Of a stretch of 64,000 nucleotides of DNA, positions 54,195 to 62,913 are shown piece after piece. Source of the DNA: Candidatus Aminicenantes bacterium UBA6228 (lineage in GTDB: Bacteria; Acidobacteriota; Aminicenantia; Aminicenantales; Saccharicenantaceae); contig DJWO01000009.1 of assembly GCA_002441005.1 (NCBI GenBank), positions 248,001 to 312,000 of the forward strand, read 5' to 3'. The notes beneath the pieces were generated by a model, which was not told the DNA's origin, did not search any database, and saw only the letters and a program-made list of their open reading frames with translations. The number at the start of each line of letters is the position of its first letter. Within the stretch, counting starts at the first letter, position 1. Both the position numbers and the translations under genes were made by a program.

Positions 54195-55304
54195 TTAAGG
54201 CTTTAAAACTTCCTTCTTCAGGGTGGACTTCTCGATTCTCTCTTCGACCGGATTGACTCCAATACCAGGCCCTTCCGGCACCCGGACATAGCCCGGGCGG
54301 CTCAGGACAATTGGTGGTTCAATCAGATCTTCATGGTAATAACGGGCGCTGGCCGAAAGGTCGTTCGGATATTTGAAATCAGGTAAAGTGGCAATATGTA
54401 AATTATGAGCCCGGCCGATTCCGCTTTCCAGCATGCCGCCGCACCAGACCCCGACTCCATAACGCTGGCAGTAATCGTGAATTTTCTGAACCTCAACCAT
54501 TCCGCCTACCCGCCCGACCTTGATGTTAATGATCCGGCAGCTGCCCATTTCCAGGGCTGCTTTAGTCGTTTCATAAGAGATGATGCTTTCATCCAGACAA
54601 AGCGGTGTAGTCATTTTTTTCTGGAGTTTACTGTGTTCCCACAAATCATAAGGCGGGAAGGGTTGTTCCAGCATGAGGAGCTTAAAAGCATCGAGCTGGC
54701 GCAGGTGGTCAGAATCTTCAGGCGAATAAATGCCGTTGGCATCAGCCTGAAGGAGAAGCTCTGGATATTTTTCCCTTATGGCCTGGCAGACCTCGATATC
54801 CCAGCCTGGTTTGATTTTTATCTTGATGCGCTCGTAACCCTGAGACCGATAATTTTCGATCATATTGAGAAGGTCAGGAATCGAATCCTCAATGCCGGCG
54901 CTGACTCCAGCGGCGATTTCCTCTCTTACCCCACCGTAAAGCTTATAGAGTGGGAGCCCCTGCTTTTTAGCTTTCAGGTCCCAGAGAGCCAGCTCCAGGC
55001 CGGCCTTGGCCATGCGGTTTTCTTTAAAGATATTAGCTGCCCGGTAAAAATCTTCAGGCTCAACAATTTCCTGGCTAAAGACGAGGGGCACCAGAAAATC
55101 CTTGAGGATATGCCAGGCTGTCTCCGTCGTTTCGCCCGAATAAAGCGGCTTCTCTTCTGCCACGCACTCACCATAGCCAACCAGTCCGCCTTCATAGACT
55201 CTGATCATGATGAAAGTCCGGTCGTAGGATCGCCCAAAGCTGGTCTCAAAAAAATGAACATAAGGAAGCCGCATAAAATTAAGTTCGACTCTCTCGATCG
55301 CCAT
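54195..55304 (-). CDS. o-Succinylbenzoate synthase / N-succinylamino acid racemase (enolase superfamily)
   Basis: 369 aa muconate-lactonizing-type enolase fold. Capping domain then barrel with RIKIKIKPGW (KxK catalytic Lys), LLLQADANGIY and LMLEQPFPPYD and LCLDESI (metal Asp/Glu/Asp), and IINIKVGRVGG (second catalytic Lys); GVGVWCGGMLESGIGRAHN is typical of OSBS/NSAR. No other menaquinone genes are near, while the next gene is a GNAT acyltransferase, the pairing seen with N-succinylamino acid racemases. NSAR or mixed activity is therefore preferred but inferred. Confidence 0.85.
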   Translation of the reverse strand: MAIERVELNFMRLPYVHFFETSFGRSYDRTFIMIRVYEGGLVGYGECVAEEKPLYSGETTETAWHILKDFLVPLVFSQEIVEPEDFYRAANIFKENRMAKAGLELALWDLKAKKQGLPLYKLYGGVREEIAAGVSAGIEDSIPDLLNMIENYRSQGYERIKIKIKPGWDIEVCQAIREKYPELLLQADANGIYSPEDSDHLRQLDAFKLLMLEQPFPPYDLWEHSKLQKKMTTPLCLDESIISYETTKAALEMGSCRIINIKVGRVGGMVEVQKIHDYCQRYGVGVWCGGMLESGIGRAHNLHIATLPDFKYPNDLSASARYYHEDLIEPPIVLSRPGYVRVPEGPGIGVNPVEERIEKSTLKKEVLKP

Positions 55305-55392
55305 TTTACACCTGCCTTTTAATCCTTTTGATTAAAGCTAAATAAAAACAAGCTAACCTTGAATATTTTTCTTCTTATATTTTTTTTACAAT

Positions 55393-56244
55393 CTATTTCC
55401 CGGCCGCCAGCCTGACAGCCTTGAGGTTCTTCGGCCGGCTCAAAACATAATAACACTTTTCGCCAAAAACAAAATCAGAAATGGCATAACCCTGCTTGAA
55501 ATAATGATCAAAAGCCTGCCTCAAAGCCGCCTGCCAGTCACCGATGACCTCAGGAGTAGCTTGAAGTGGCTGGAGATCGCGGATAGTTTCCGCCAGAAAT
55601 ACCGGACTTTTGAGGTTTAAAACCGGTCTCCCAGGCAGGTAACGGCCATTTTTGGTCAGCCGGCCTTCAACCGCTTTAGGCCAGGAGCCAATCTCACCCG
55701 GTTCTTCTTTTTTGCCCCGGGCTTTTTGTTCGACGCGCGCCGTCCTTACGGGCCATTCAACCAGCAACCGGTCTGCCGGAATTCCCGGCCCCAGCCGAAG
55801 CGATGGTGTTTCTCCATAGAAATCCGGGAGATAGGTGCGGCAGATGGCACCCAGGGTATGCAGATTTAAATTAGCATTGCGGCTCTGCATCGGATCATAA
55901 GTCCAGGTAATGGTATCGAGTCCCATCTTCAGCACTTCCCGCCGCTGAGCCCATTTGAGACGCTTGCCCAGCCCATAGCCCCGGTATTCTGGTAGGACAG
56001 CCAGCAGATGCGAATGGTGACAGAACTGGCCCTTAAAGATGGCTGGAAAAGAATAGACAAATCCCGCCAGCTCGCCGTCCACCCAGGCTCCCAGGACAAG
56101 CCCGCCCATAAAAGATGAAATACAGAACTGATGAACCGGAGTCAGGTCGAGATCCGCATGCTTCCAGACAATCCGCTGAATCTCAACTAATTTCTCCAGA
56201 TCATCTCTTTTTAAGATTTTACGTATGATGACCTTCCCGGCCAA
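55393..56244 (-). CDS. GNAT-family N-acyltransferase
   Basis: 283 aa. GNAT core in the first 150 residues: LGAWVDGELAGFVYSFP, SHLLAVLPEYRGYGLGKRLKWAQR (motif A, acyl-CoA pyrophosphate loop RGYGLG) and MQSRNANLNLHTLGAICRTY. The C-terminal 130 residues are a lineage-specific extension. This type is often encoded beside NSAR/OSBS genes and has been linked to succinyl-CoA dependent N-succinylation of D-amino acids. Overlaps the upstream GT4 gene by 26 bases. Confidence 0.82.
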   Translation of the reverse strand: MAGKVIIRKILKRDDLEKLVEIQRIVWKHADLDLTPVHQFCISSFMGGLVLGAWVDGELAGFVYSFPAIFKGQFCHHSHLLAVLPEYRGYGLGKRLKWAQRREVLKMGLDTITWTYDPMQSRNANLNLHTLGAICRTYLPDFYGETPSLRLGPGIPADRLLVEWPVRTARVEQKARGKKEEPGEIGSWPKAVEGRLTKNGRYLPGRPVLNLKSPVFLAETIRDLQPLQATPEVIGDWQAALRQAFDHYFKQGYAISDFVFGEKCYYVLSRPKNLKAVRLAAGK

Positions 56245-57328
56245 GTTTGACTCCTTTCTGCAAGGCTAAAAATTCATAATGATTAACGACCTTTTCGGCC
56301 ATCGCCTCGCCGGAATGTTTATTAAAAACCAGATTATAAGCTTGCTGAGTCAGTTGCTGGGCCAGACTGCGATCCAGATAAATTTTGAGAATAGCCTGAG
56401 CCAGAGCCTGGGGATCATTGGGTGGCACCAGAAAACCAGTTTCCCTGTTGATTATAAGCTCGGTCATGCCGGCCGTCATGACGCCAACCACGGGCACTCT
56501 CGAAGCCATAGCCTCCAGCAAATAATCCTGAGGTAAAGAAAAAGAGCCAAAAACCAGCAAATCGAGTGAAGCCAGGACGTCGGCTTTTCTCTCCTCAAAT
56601 CCCAGGTAAAAATAAAGGTTAGCAATGTCGAGCGGCTGCTCATGCCGCAGTTGTTCAAGATGAAGGCTGCCCTGGCCGAAAACAATAACTTTAAGCCTTG
56701 GAGCCTGGTCGTTCAAAATTTTCAGGGCTTCGAGCTGCTCCCTGAGAATTTTTAAATCCTCAAGAGGAGTTAGTAGCCCGGCCAGAAAATCATCGTCTTT
56801 TAACCCTAATTCATCTTGGAGAAAATTTTTTTTCTGTTTATTCTGATATTTAGAAAAATCAAGTCCAGGCGGAATGACTTCTATGGTTTTAACTCCCGGA
56901 TCGTTTTTCAGCCACTGGCGCTTGTTCTCTTCAGTCTGGCAGATTAAAGAATCAACCTGTTTAAAAGTTCCCGGGCCGATTTTTTTTAGCCAGTCAGTTC
57001 CGGCAGAAGCCAGTTTGAGATTAATCTCTGCCTTCTGGCTGGCTTTCAACGCAGAACTAAAAGCTTCCTTATCAAAAAAATGGATAAGGCTGGCTCCGCT
57101 CTTTTTCATTTTTCTGGATAGTTTCCAGTTAGTCAGCCAGCTGCTGGTGCCTTCCAGCTTGAAATCTTGAACCTGGAAGCCGGCTAACTTGGCCTGCGAT
57201 GATAATTTATTCCCGGGATTGGTCAGAAAGTAAAACGGATAACCTCTTCTTTTTAGCTCCTGACCAATAAAGAGCAGATGTTTTAACTGAAGTTCTTCCT
57301 GCGGGTCTGCCGCCGCCAGTATGATCAC
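56219..57328 (-). CDS. Glycosyltransferase family 4-type protein
   Basis: 369 aa GT-B fold. N-terminal Rossmann half without the canonical glycine start (MIILAAADPQEELQLKHLLFIGQELKRRGY), and the C-terminal half with VIPPGLDFSKY, LYFYLGFEERKADVLASLDLLVFGSFS and LEAMASRVPVVGVMTAGMTELI ... TGFLVPPNDP, where the Glu/EA(M)A and donor loop match GT4. Sugar and acceptor unknown. Overlaps the GNAT gene, so both are probably co-expressed. Confidence 0.85.
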   Translation of the reverse strand: MIILAAADPQEELQLKHLLFIGQELKRRGYPFYFLTNPGNKLSSQAKLAGFQVQDFKLEGTSSWLTNWKLSRKMKKSGASLIHFFDKEAFSSALKASQKAEINLKLASAGTDWLKKIGPGTFKQVDSLICQTEENKRQWLKNDPGVKTIEVIPPGLDFSKYQNKQKKNFLQDELGLKDDDFLAGLLTPLEDLKILREQLEALKILNDQAPRLKVIVFGQGSLHLEQLRHEQPLDIANLYFYLGFEERKADVLASLDLLVFGSFSLPQDYLLEAMASRVPVVGVMTAGMTELIINRETGFLVPPNDPQALAQAILKIYLDRSLAQQLTQQAYNLVFNKHSGEAMAEKVVNHYEFLALQKGVKLGREGHHT

Positions 57329-57406
57329 CGAACTCTTCTCCTCTTCAGGCTTTTATCTTCGGCTTATAGCTCAAAAAAAATAAAAAAATCCAGGCCTCTC
57401 CGGCTA

Positions 57407-58987
57407 TTATTTTTGCCCGACCTGGGCCAGATTAATATTCCTGTTGACCAGGCTGGTGCCTAAAACTTTTTCCAGATTGGCCAGAGCCAGATTATAGTTG
57501 ACCAGAGCCCTGAGCTCATTCACGCGGGCCGTGGCCAGTCTATCCTGAGCTTCCAGAACAAAATAGTTGCTGCTTAGCCCAACGGCCAGTTTTCTATTTT
57601 CGGCTTCCAGATTTTTTTCAGCAAACTCTCTGGCCACCCGGTAGGCTTCGACACTCTTAGCATAGGTGGCAATATTGTTGACCGCTTCACTGACCTCCAG
57701 CAAGGCCTGCTGTTCCTGGGCTTTCTGTTTGGCCAGCGACTGAGACAGCTCAGTCTGAGCCACAGCATAATTTGACCGGCTGACCAGATCAGCCACCGGG
57801 ATGGTCAGGGTAAAATTCAAAGACCAGTTGTTATAAAGAAATTTCATGGCATCTTTAAAAGAATTCCAGCTGCTGCCCGGGATTTTACCTATGACTATCC
57901 CGCCAAAGGGATTATTATCCTGATAGAGGAGATAATCGCCGGAAATACCGGGGCTGCGGTAAGAAAAATTCAAATCGAGCTGGGGCAGGAGTTGATTCCT
58001 GGCCACTTCCAGATTAAACCTCTTGTTGTCAATGGTCAGGTTATTAACCTGTAGATCAGGCCGGTTAGCCAGGGCGATTTGAGCGGCTTCTTCCAGACTG
58101 ATTTTAACCGGCTTAAATTCCGGTTTATCCATCAGATTTATTTTGACCGATTGAAGCTCCTGGCCACTGGCCAGGTTTAAAACCACCTTCAGCCGGTTTT
58201 CTGCGATCCGGACATCAGCTTCAGCCTGGACGATGTCTGCTTCCCGCTGAGAGACTGTTGCCTGAACATTCAAAATTTCAATGGCTGCCTGCTGTCCAAC
58301 TTCAATTTCCTTGGAAGTCTTGGCCAGTTCATCCCGGGCCAGCTGCAAAGACTGCTGCCTGACTTTAAGATTTTCCTGAGCCAGAACCAGATTCCAATAG
58401 GCATCCTCCACCCGGTAAATCGTATCCAGAACCTGGCTTTTTAACTGGGCTTCAGAAATAGAATAATTCTGACGGGCGATGATTATTTCTTTCTTGGCTA
58501 TTTTCGGCCCAAAGTTTTTGAGCAGCGGCTGTTGGACATTAAAGCTCAACTCGGTTTGATAATAAGGATTAAACAGCTGGCCCCGCTGGTTGGTATTATA
58601 ATCAAAATTAGACAGGTTAATGGATAATTTTCCACCCAGGGGAATGTTCTGGGAGACAATTCCCTGATAGGATTTGGTTTTGGTCGTATAGAGGCCGGCA
58701 CTCTGAATCCACCAGGTTGAAGGCTGTTCGTTGCGATCAGCCCCATAGCTAAACTCGAGTTGCGGATAATAAATTTCTTTAGCCTTAGAAACTGACTGGC
58801 TGGCCAGCTCGGTCGAATAAACTTCAGCTACCAGATTTAAATTTTGCTTCAAAGCCCTTAAAATGGCCTCTTCCAGTCCTAAGGATATTTCCTGAGGGCT
58901 GCTCTCCTGAGCAGCGGCCAGAGCTGTTATGCCTGTAACCAAAAGGACCAGAATTATCACTTTTAGCAGGCCTGATTTTATTTTCAC
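57407..58987 (-). CDS. TolC-family outer-membrane efflux protein
   Basis: 526 aa from GTG 58987, chosen because AGGAGG lies six bases before it; an ATG at 59026 is further upstream without a site. Signal peptide (ends ALAAAQ), then two OEP repeats with LGLEEAILRALKQNLNLVAEV and ISLEEAAQIALANRPDLQV as the repeat starts, long amphipathic helices rich in Ala/Gln/Glu and beta strands (LEFSYGADRNEQ). Trimeric exit duct for type I secretion or efflux. No inner-membrane partner is adjacent. Confidence 0.88.
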   Translation of the reverse strand: MKIKSGLLKVIILVLLVTGITALAAAQESSPQEISLGLEEAILRALKQNLNLVAEVYSTELASQSVSKAKEIYYPQLEFSYGADRNEQPSTWWIQSAGLYTTKTKSYQGIVSQNIPLGGKLSINLSNFDYNTNQRGQLFNPYYQTELSFNVQQPLLKNFGPKIAKKEIIIARQNYSISEAQLKSQVLDTIYRVEDAYWNLVLAQENLKVRQQSLQLARDELAKTSKEIEVGQQAAIEILNVQATVSQREADIVQAEADVRIAENRLKVVLNLASGQELQSVKINLMDKPEFKPVKISLEEAAQIALANRPDLQVNNLTIDNKRFNLEVARNQLLPQLDLNFSYRSPGISGDYLLYQDNNPFGGIVIGKIPGSSWNSFKDAMKFLYNNWSLNFTLTIPVADLVSRSNYAVAQTELSQSLAKQKAQEQQALLEVSEAVNNIATYAKSVEAYRVAREFAEKNLEAENRKLAVGLSSNYFVLEAQDRLATARVNELRALVNYNLALANLEKVLGTSLVNRNINLAQVGQK

Positions 58988-59191
58988 CACTTTCCTCCTC
59001 GTTAGTTCCCTCGAAATTTTCAACATAGATTTAAGTTAAGTTTAGCAAAAGCAAGCTAACTAAAGCAAACAACCTCATTATAAATACTACATTCTACCCG
59101 CAACAATTTAATCCTTAATAATAAATAATAACGAAAATAACCTTGATCCTTTCTCAGTTCGATCTGGCCGCCTAGACGGGCCAGATCCGGC

Positions 59192-60208
59192 TTATCTGGG
59201 ATAAGCATCAAGCTCAAGATCAAGCCCGATGGCTTCTCCCCTTATATATTTCTTCCAGGCCAGGGCTCCGACCATGCCGGCATTATCGGTGCAAAGCCGC
59301 GGCGAAGGCACATAGGCCGGCAAATTATTCCCGGCAGCCAGCTGGCAGAACCTGGTTCTAAGCCTCTGGTTGCGGGCCACCCCGCCGCCCAGAATCAGAG
59401 AAGCCGGTTGAAACTCAACTCGCGCCCGGCTGACCTTTTCGAGCAGGCTCCTGGCCACGGTTTCTTCAAAGCTGGCCAGAAAATCACTTAGAGCAGGATG
59501 GTGCCCGTCCAGATTGTTTTCCCGGATGATTCTGAGAGCGGCCGTCTTCAGGCCCGAAAAACTAAAATCATAGCCTGGCTTTTTCATTCTCGGCAGGGAA
59601 AAATGAAAACGCTGGCTATTGCCATTTCTGGCTAACTTTTCGATGACCGGGCCACCTGGATACCCCAGGCCAAGAAATTTGGCAATCTTATCCAGACATT
59701 CGCCGGCAGCATCATCTCTGGTTTTACCCAGCAGCCGGTAACTCAATGGCTTTTCCAGAAAATAAAGAGAGGTATGACCGCCAGAAACCAGCAGAGCCAG
59801 AGCCGGAAACTCAATATCAGGATTCTCAACAAAGGCCGCTTCGATATGAGCCTCAAGGTGGTCAACGCCGATTAACGGTTTCTTAAAATAATAGGCGAGC
59901 CCTTTGCTGAAGGTCAGGCCAATGAGGAGCGAACCAATCAACCCCGGCCCCTGGGTCACCGCATAAATATCTATGTCCCGCAGGCTGATCCCGGCTCTCT
60001 CCAGGCTTTCGCCCACAATATAATCTATTGATTTAAGATGCTGGCGCGAAGCCAGCTCAGGAACAACCCCGCCATAGGGGGAATGAAGCTCATCCTGGGA
60101 TAAAATGACATTGCTTCTGATCTGGCCCCGGTCGAGAACAGCGGCTGAGGTTTCATCGCAGGAGGTCTCAATGGCCAGCAGCCACTTAGCCTCACTTTTT
60201 TCGACCAT
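59192..60208 (-). CDS. tsaD: tRNA N6-threonylcarbamoyladenosine transferase TsaD
   Basis: 338 aa, usual length. ASKHA fold with LAIETSCDETSAAVL (N-term phosphate 1), GVVPELASRQHLKSI, VDHLEAHIEAAF (iron-binding His pair), LALLVSGGHTSLY, and LGGGVARNQRLR. Transfers threonylcarbamoyl from TC-AMP to A37 of ANN-decoding tRNAs, with TsaB/E elsewhere. Confidence 0.97.
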   Translation of the reverse strand: MVEKSEAKWLLAIETSCDETSAAVLDRGQIRSNVILSQDELHSPYGGVVPELASRQHLKSIDYIVGESLERAGISLRDIDIYAVTQGPGLIGSLLIGLTFSKGLAYYFKKPLIGVDHLEAHIEAAFVENPDIEFPALALLVSGGHTSLYFLEKPLSYRLLGKTRDDAAGECLDKIAKFLGLGYPGGPVIEKLARNGNSQRFHFSLPRMKKPGYDFSFSGLKTAALRIIRENNLDGHHPALSDFLASFEETVARSLLEKVSRARVEFQPASLILGGGVARNQRLRTRFCQLAAGNNLPAYVPSPRLCTDNAGMVGALAWKKYIRGEAIGLDLELDAYPR

Positions 60209-60272
60209 TTATCTCTCCTGAAAAACCACCGCTCTAAATATTTATTGATCTCGATATTTTAGCTCAAAGTTA

Positions 60273-61304
60273 TCATTTCCTGGCTAATTTTTTTATAGCC
60301 GGGCCAAAAGGCGGTCTGAGGACACCGCGCTCAGTAATAATAGCTGAAATCAGCCTGGCCGGGGTAACATCAAAAGCTGGATTTCTGACCGGGAGATCAG
60401 GCACCGTAATCAGCTTACTACCTATTTTTCTGACCTCGTCCGGCTGTCTTTCTTCAATCGGGATTCCAGCTCCGGTCTCAAGCGAGAAATCAAAGGTGCT
60501 GAGCGGGGCAGCTACATAAAAAGGAAGATGGTGTTCCCGGGCTAAAACCGCCACCGAATAGGTTCCGATTTTATTAGCCACCTCACCGTTGAGGGCAATC
60601 CGGTCCGCTCCGACCACGGCCAGAGAGATTTCACCTTTTTTCATCAGATAGCCAGCCATATTGTCAGTGATGAGAGTTACAGGAATTCCTTCACGCTCGA
60701 GTTCCCAGCAGGTCAGGCGGGCGCCCTGAAGCAACGGTCTGGTCTCGTCAGCCAGAACTTTTATTTTCTTGCCCTGAGCCACTGCCGCCCGGATAATCCC
60801 GAGGGCCGTGCCGTAGCCGGCAGTGGCCAGGCCACCGGCATTACAATGGGTGAGGACTGTGTCTCCGCTGGAAATGAGCTTCTGGCCATACTCACCAATT
60901 TTCATATTCATGGCCAGATCTTCTTCATCCATCTTTCTGGCCTCAACCAGCAGAATCTCTTTTAAAGCTTCCAGGCCGCGCTCCCGGTTTTTCTCAAAGA
61001 CCACCCTCATTCTGTTGAGCGCCCAGAAGAGATTACGGGCTGTTGGACGTGTTCGCCACAGCCGCTCATAAGCTTTCCCGAAAGCCTGGCTGAGGTTTTT
61101 TCCGCTTTTGACCTGACGAACGGCCAGGGCCAGACCATAAGCAGCCGCTAAGCCTATGGCCGGTGCTCCTCTGATGGTCATGTTCTCAATGGCCCGGGCC
61201 ACCTGTTCAACTGATTTTAACCGGAGATATATTTCCTTTTGAGGCAGTTTCCTCTGGTCAATCATCACCACCGCCTCATTTTCCCAGGCAATGGTCGGCA
61301 GCAT
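60273..61304 (-). CDS. mtnA: Methylthioribose-1-phosphate isomerase (eIF2B-like)
   Basis: 343 aa from ATG 61304, with AAAGGAG seven bases upstream (an earlier ATG at 61352 has none). Motifs: IRGAPAIGLAAAYGLAL, LTHCNAGGLATAGYGTALG (catalytic Cys), VVGADRIALNGEVANKIGTYSVA (catalytic Asp). Isomerises MTR-1-P to MTRu-1-P in methionine salvage. Other salvage genes are not in view, so a related ribose-1-phosphate isomerase role cannot be excluded. Two bases after the following lipoprotein gene, hence an operon. Confidence 0.93.
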   Translation of the reverse strand: MLPTIAWENEAVVMIDQRKLPQKEIYLRLKSVEQVARAIENMTIRGAPAIGLAAAYGLALAVRQVKSGKNLSQAFGKAYERLWRTRPTARNLFWALNRMRVVFEKNRERGLEALKEILLVEARKMDEEDLAMNMKIGEYGQKLISSGDTVLTHCNAGGLATAGYGTALGIIRAAVAQGKKIKVLADETRPLLQGARLTCWELEREGIPVTLITDNMAGYLMKKGEISLAVVGADRIALNGEVANKIGTYSVAVLAREHHLPFYVAAPLSTFDFSLETGAGIPIEERQPDEVRKIGSKLITVPDLPVRNPAFDVTPARLISAIITERGVLRPPFGPAIKKLARK

Positions 61305-61306
61305 GT

Positions 61307-62215
61307 TTAACTCCTTTTCCAGTCGGGAGTGGTTTCCGTCGGCCACTTCCATTTTTTAACCCAGCTATTATACCTTGCCCGGAAAGCAGTCAGTTCTTCA
61401 GGCTGGAGGCTCTTTTCCAGCTGCTCATAACAGAATATAATCTGGAGGTCGTTATCCCGCCAGATTTCTTCCGAAGGCAGCCCCAATTCCTTAGCCATGA
61501 CCGCTTCTTCCAGGCTCTGATTATAATCTTTCTGATGAGCCAGAACCTGAGCTAAAAGATAATGATAATAGCCACAGGCTGGTTCCTGTTCGACCGCCCG
61601 CTCGACCATTTTTAAGGCTTCAGCCAGGATTTTATTTTTTTCTTTTTGAGCAGCCTCTAAGGGCTCAGAAAAATCAACTAAAGCCTTAAGCCTCAGATCA
61701 ACCAGCCGGCCAACTGACGCTCTCACCACTGGCTGGTATTTCCCTTTCTCTGTCAGAACACCATAAAGCCGGGTAGACGTCTCAGTCCAGCCCTGGGCTT
61801 CAAAAGACCGGGCCAACCCAAAAAGCCTGAGCTCTTCTGCCCAGGCCTGAGCTTTATCCTCACCGAGCGAGGCAGCCAGACGGAATGAATTTTCAGCTTC
61901 TTCCCAGAGATTTAAATTAACCTCGGTCAGCCCCTTAAGAAGATAAGCTTCACCACTTGGCTTCCGGCTGATCACGGCTGAAATTTCCTGTCTGGTCCTC
62001 TTATAGGCAGCGGTTGCTTCCTCCTGGCGAAGAGAACGCTGGAGCCTTTCAGCTTGAAGATAATCCGTCTTAGCTTTAAGAAGGGATGATGAGACACAGC
62101 CGGTTAAAAAAATCAAGGCGAAAAAAACAGCCATCAGTTTCAGGCCCGAACCACCGCCGGTCAGGCTACTTGGCCTGAGCTTATTTTTGCACACACTGGA
62201 GTCTGGCTTCTTCAT
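61307..62215 (-). CDS. Lipoprotein with TPR-like helical repeats
   Basis: 302 aa. Signal peptide of type II: hydrophobic AVFFALIFLTGC with lipobox LTGC (Cys about residue 40). The mature chain is almost all helical with repeat-like segments (EAYLLKGLTEVNLNLWEEAENSFRLAASLG; CGYYHYLLAQVLAHQKDYNQSLEEAVMAKELG) like TPR helices. GAGGAGG precedes the start, which overlaps the stop of the upstream gene by 4 bases. Membrane-attached scaffold of unknown partner. Confidence 0.72.
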   Translation of the reverse strand: MKKPDSSVCKNKLRPSSLTGGGSGLKLMAVFFALIFLTGCVSSSLLKAKTDYLQAERLQRSLRQEEATAAYKRTRQEISAVISRKPSGEAYLLKGLTEVNLNLWEEAENSFRLAASLGEDKAQAWAEELRLFGLARSFEAQGWTETSTRLYGVLTEKGKYQPVVRASVGRLVDLRLKALVDFSEPLEAAQKEKNKILAEALKMVERAVEQEPACGYYHYLLAQVLAHQKDYNQSLEEAVMAKELGLPSEEIWRDNDLQIIFCYEQLEKSLQPEELTAFRARYNSWVKKWKWPTETTPDWKRS

Positions 62216-62802
62216 TCCTCCTCCTCTGTCTGCTCATTTTTTTCCAGATTAGCCTTAAGCCTGGCTCTTAACTCTGGCTCAGCCATCAAAGCCCAGCCCA
62301 GGCTCAAAAAGTTTTCGCCTATATCTTTTAAAGCTGGCCACAACTCCAGTTGCTTTTCCGTTGCCTTTATTTCATCTAAGGCCAACCTCAACCGGCTGTC
62401 AAATTGAGCGACAATGAGGCGATAATCTCCTTTAGCTATCTCTTCAGAAAAAAGGCTCTGAAGGAACGGTTCTTCTAATCCCTTAACCGGATAAAGAGCC
62501 CTGAAGGCCTGGCGGAGAGATTTTATCTCACGGTTCTTAAGCTCTAAACTAAAAGTCCAGGTCAGCGCCGGGTCACCTTTAAAGAAATCAAGGATAAATT
62601 CATCAGGCTTGTTATTTACGATTTCAGGTTCAAGCCAGAGTTTGAGGCCGGAAACTTCAGCTTCTAAATCTCCCTTTCTTTTTACCGCCCAGACTAAGGC
62701 CGAATAAAGCAGGGGAATAAAAACCGGAGAGCCAGCCGGGAAAAAATCCTGGACCACTCCAGCTGCTTGCTTTAAAAAAGTCTCGAGTTTTTTTCCAGCC
62801 AT
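62212..62802 (-). CDS. Hypothetical soluble protein, 196 aa
   Basis: Starts at ATG 62802 (MAGKKLETFLKQ) after GAGGGGG; a GTG at 62814 would add four residues. Predicted alpha/beta with no signal peptide and a Glu-rich tail (NEQTEEEE). Conserved-looking core LYSALVWAVKRKGDLEAEVSGLKLWLEP. Not recognised. First of a run with the lipoprotein and mtnA, coupled by a 4-base overlap. Confidence 0.65.
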   Translation of the reverse strand: MAGKKLETFLKQAAGVVQDFFPAGSPVFIPLLYSALVWAVKRKGDLEAEVSGLKLWLEPEIVNNKPDEFILDFFKGDPALTWTFSLELKNREIKSLRQAFRALYPVKGLEEPFLQSLFSEEIAKGDYRLIVAQFDSRLRLALDEIKATEKQLELWPALKDIGENFLSLGWALMAEPELRARLKANLEKNEQTEEEE

Positions 62803-62913
62803 TATCCCCCTCACTTTCTTTCCGAACTTTACTCAGTCAGACCCCATAACCGGACCTTCCGGCTTAAAATTCTGGTGACTATTATAATCTAAAATCAGAC
62901 TGGATTTAAAAGA

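Noticed and set aside
54405..55322. 305-codon plus-strand open frame opposite the enolase-superfamily gene
   Set aside because: Opposite strand of a gene with full catalytic motif set; no start signal.
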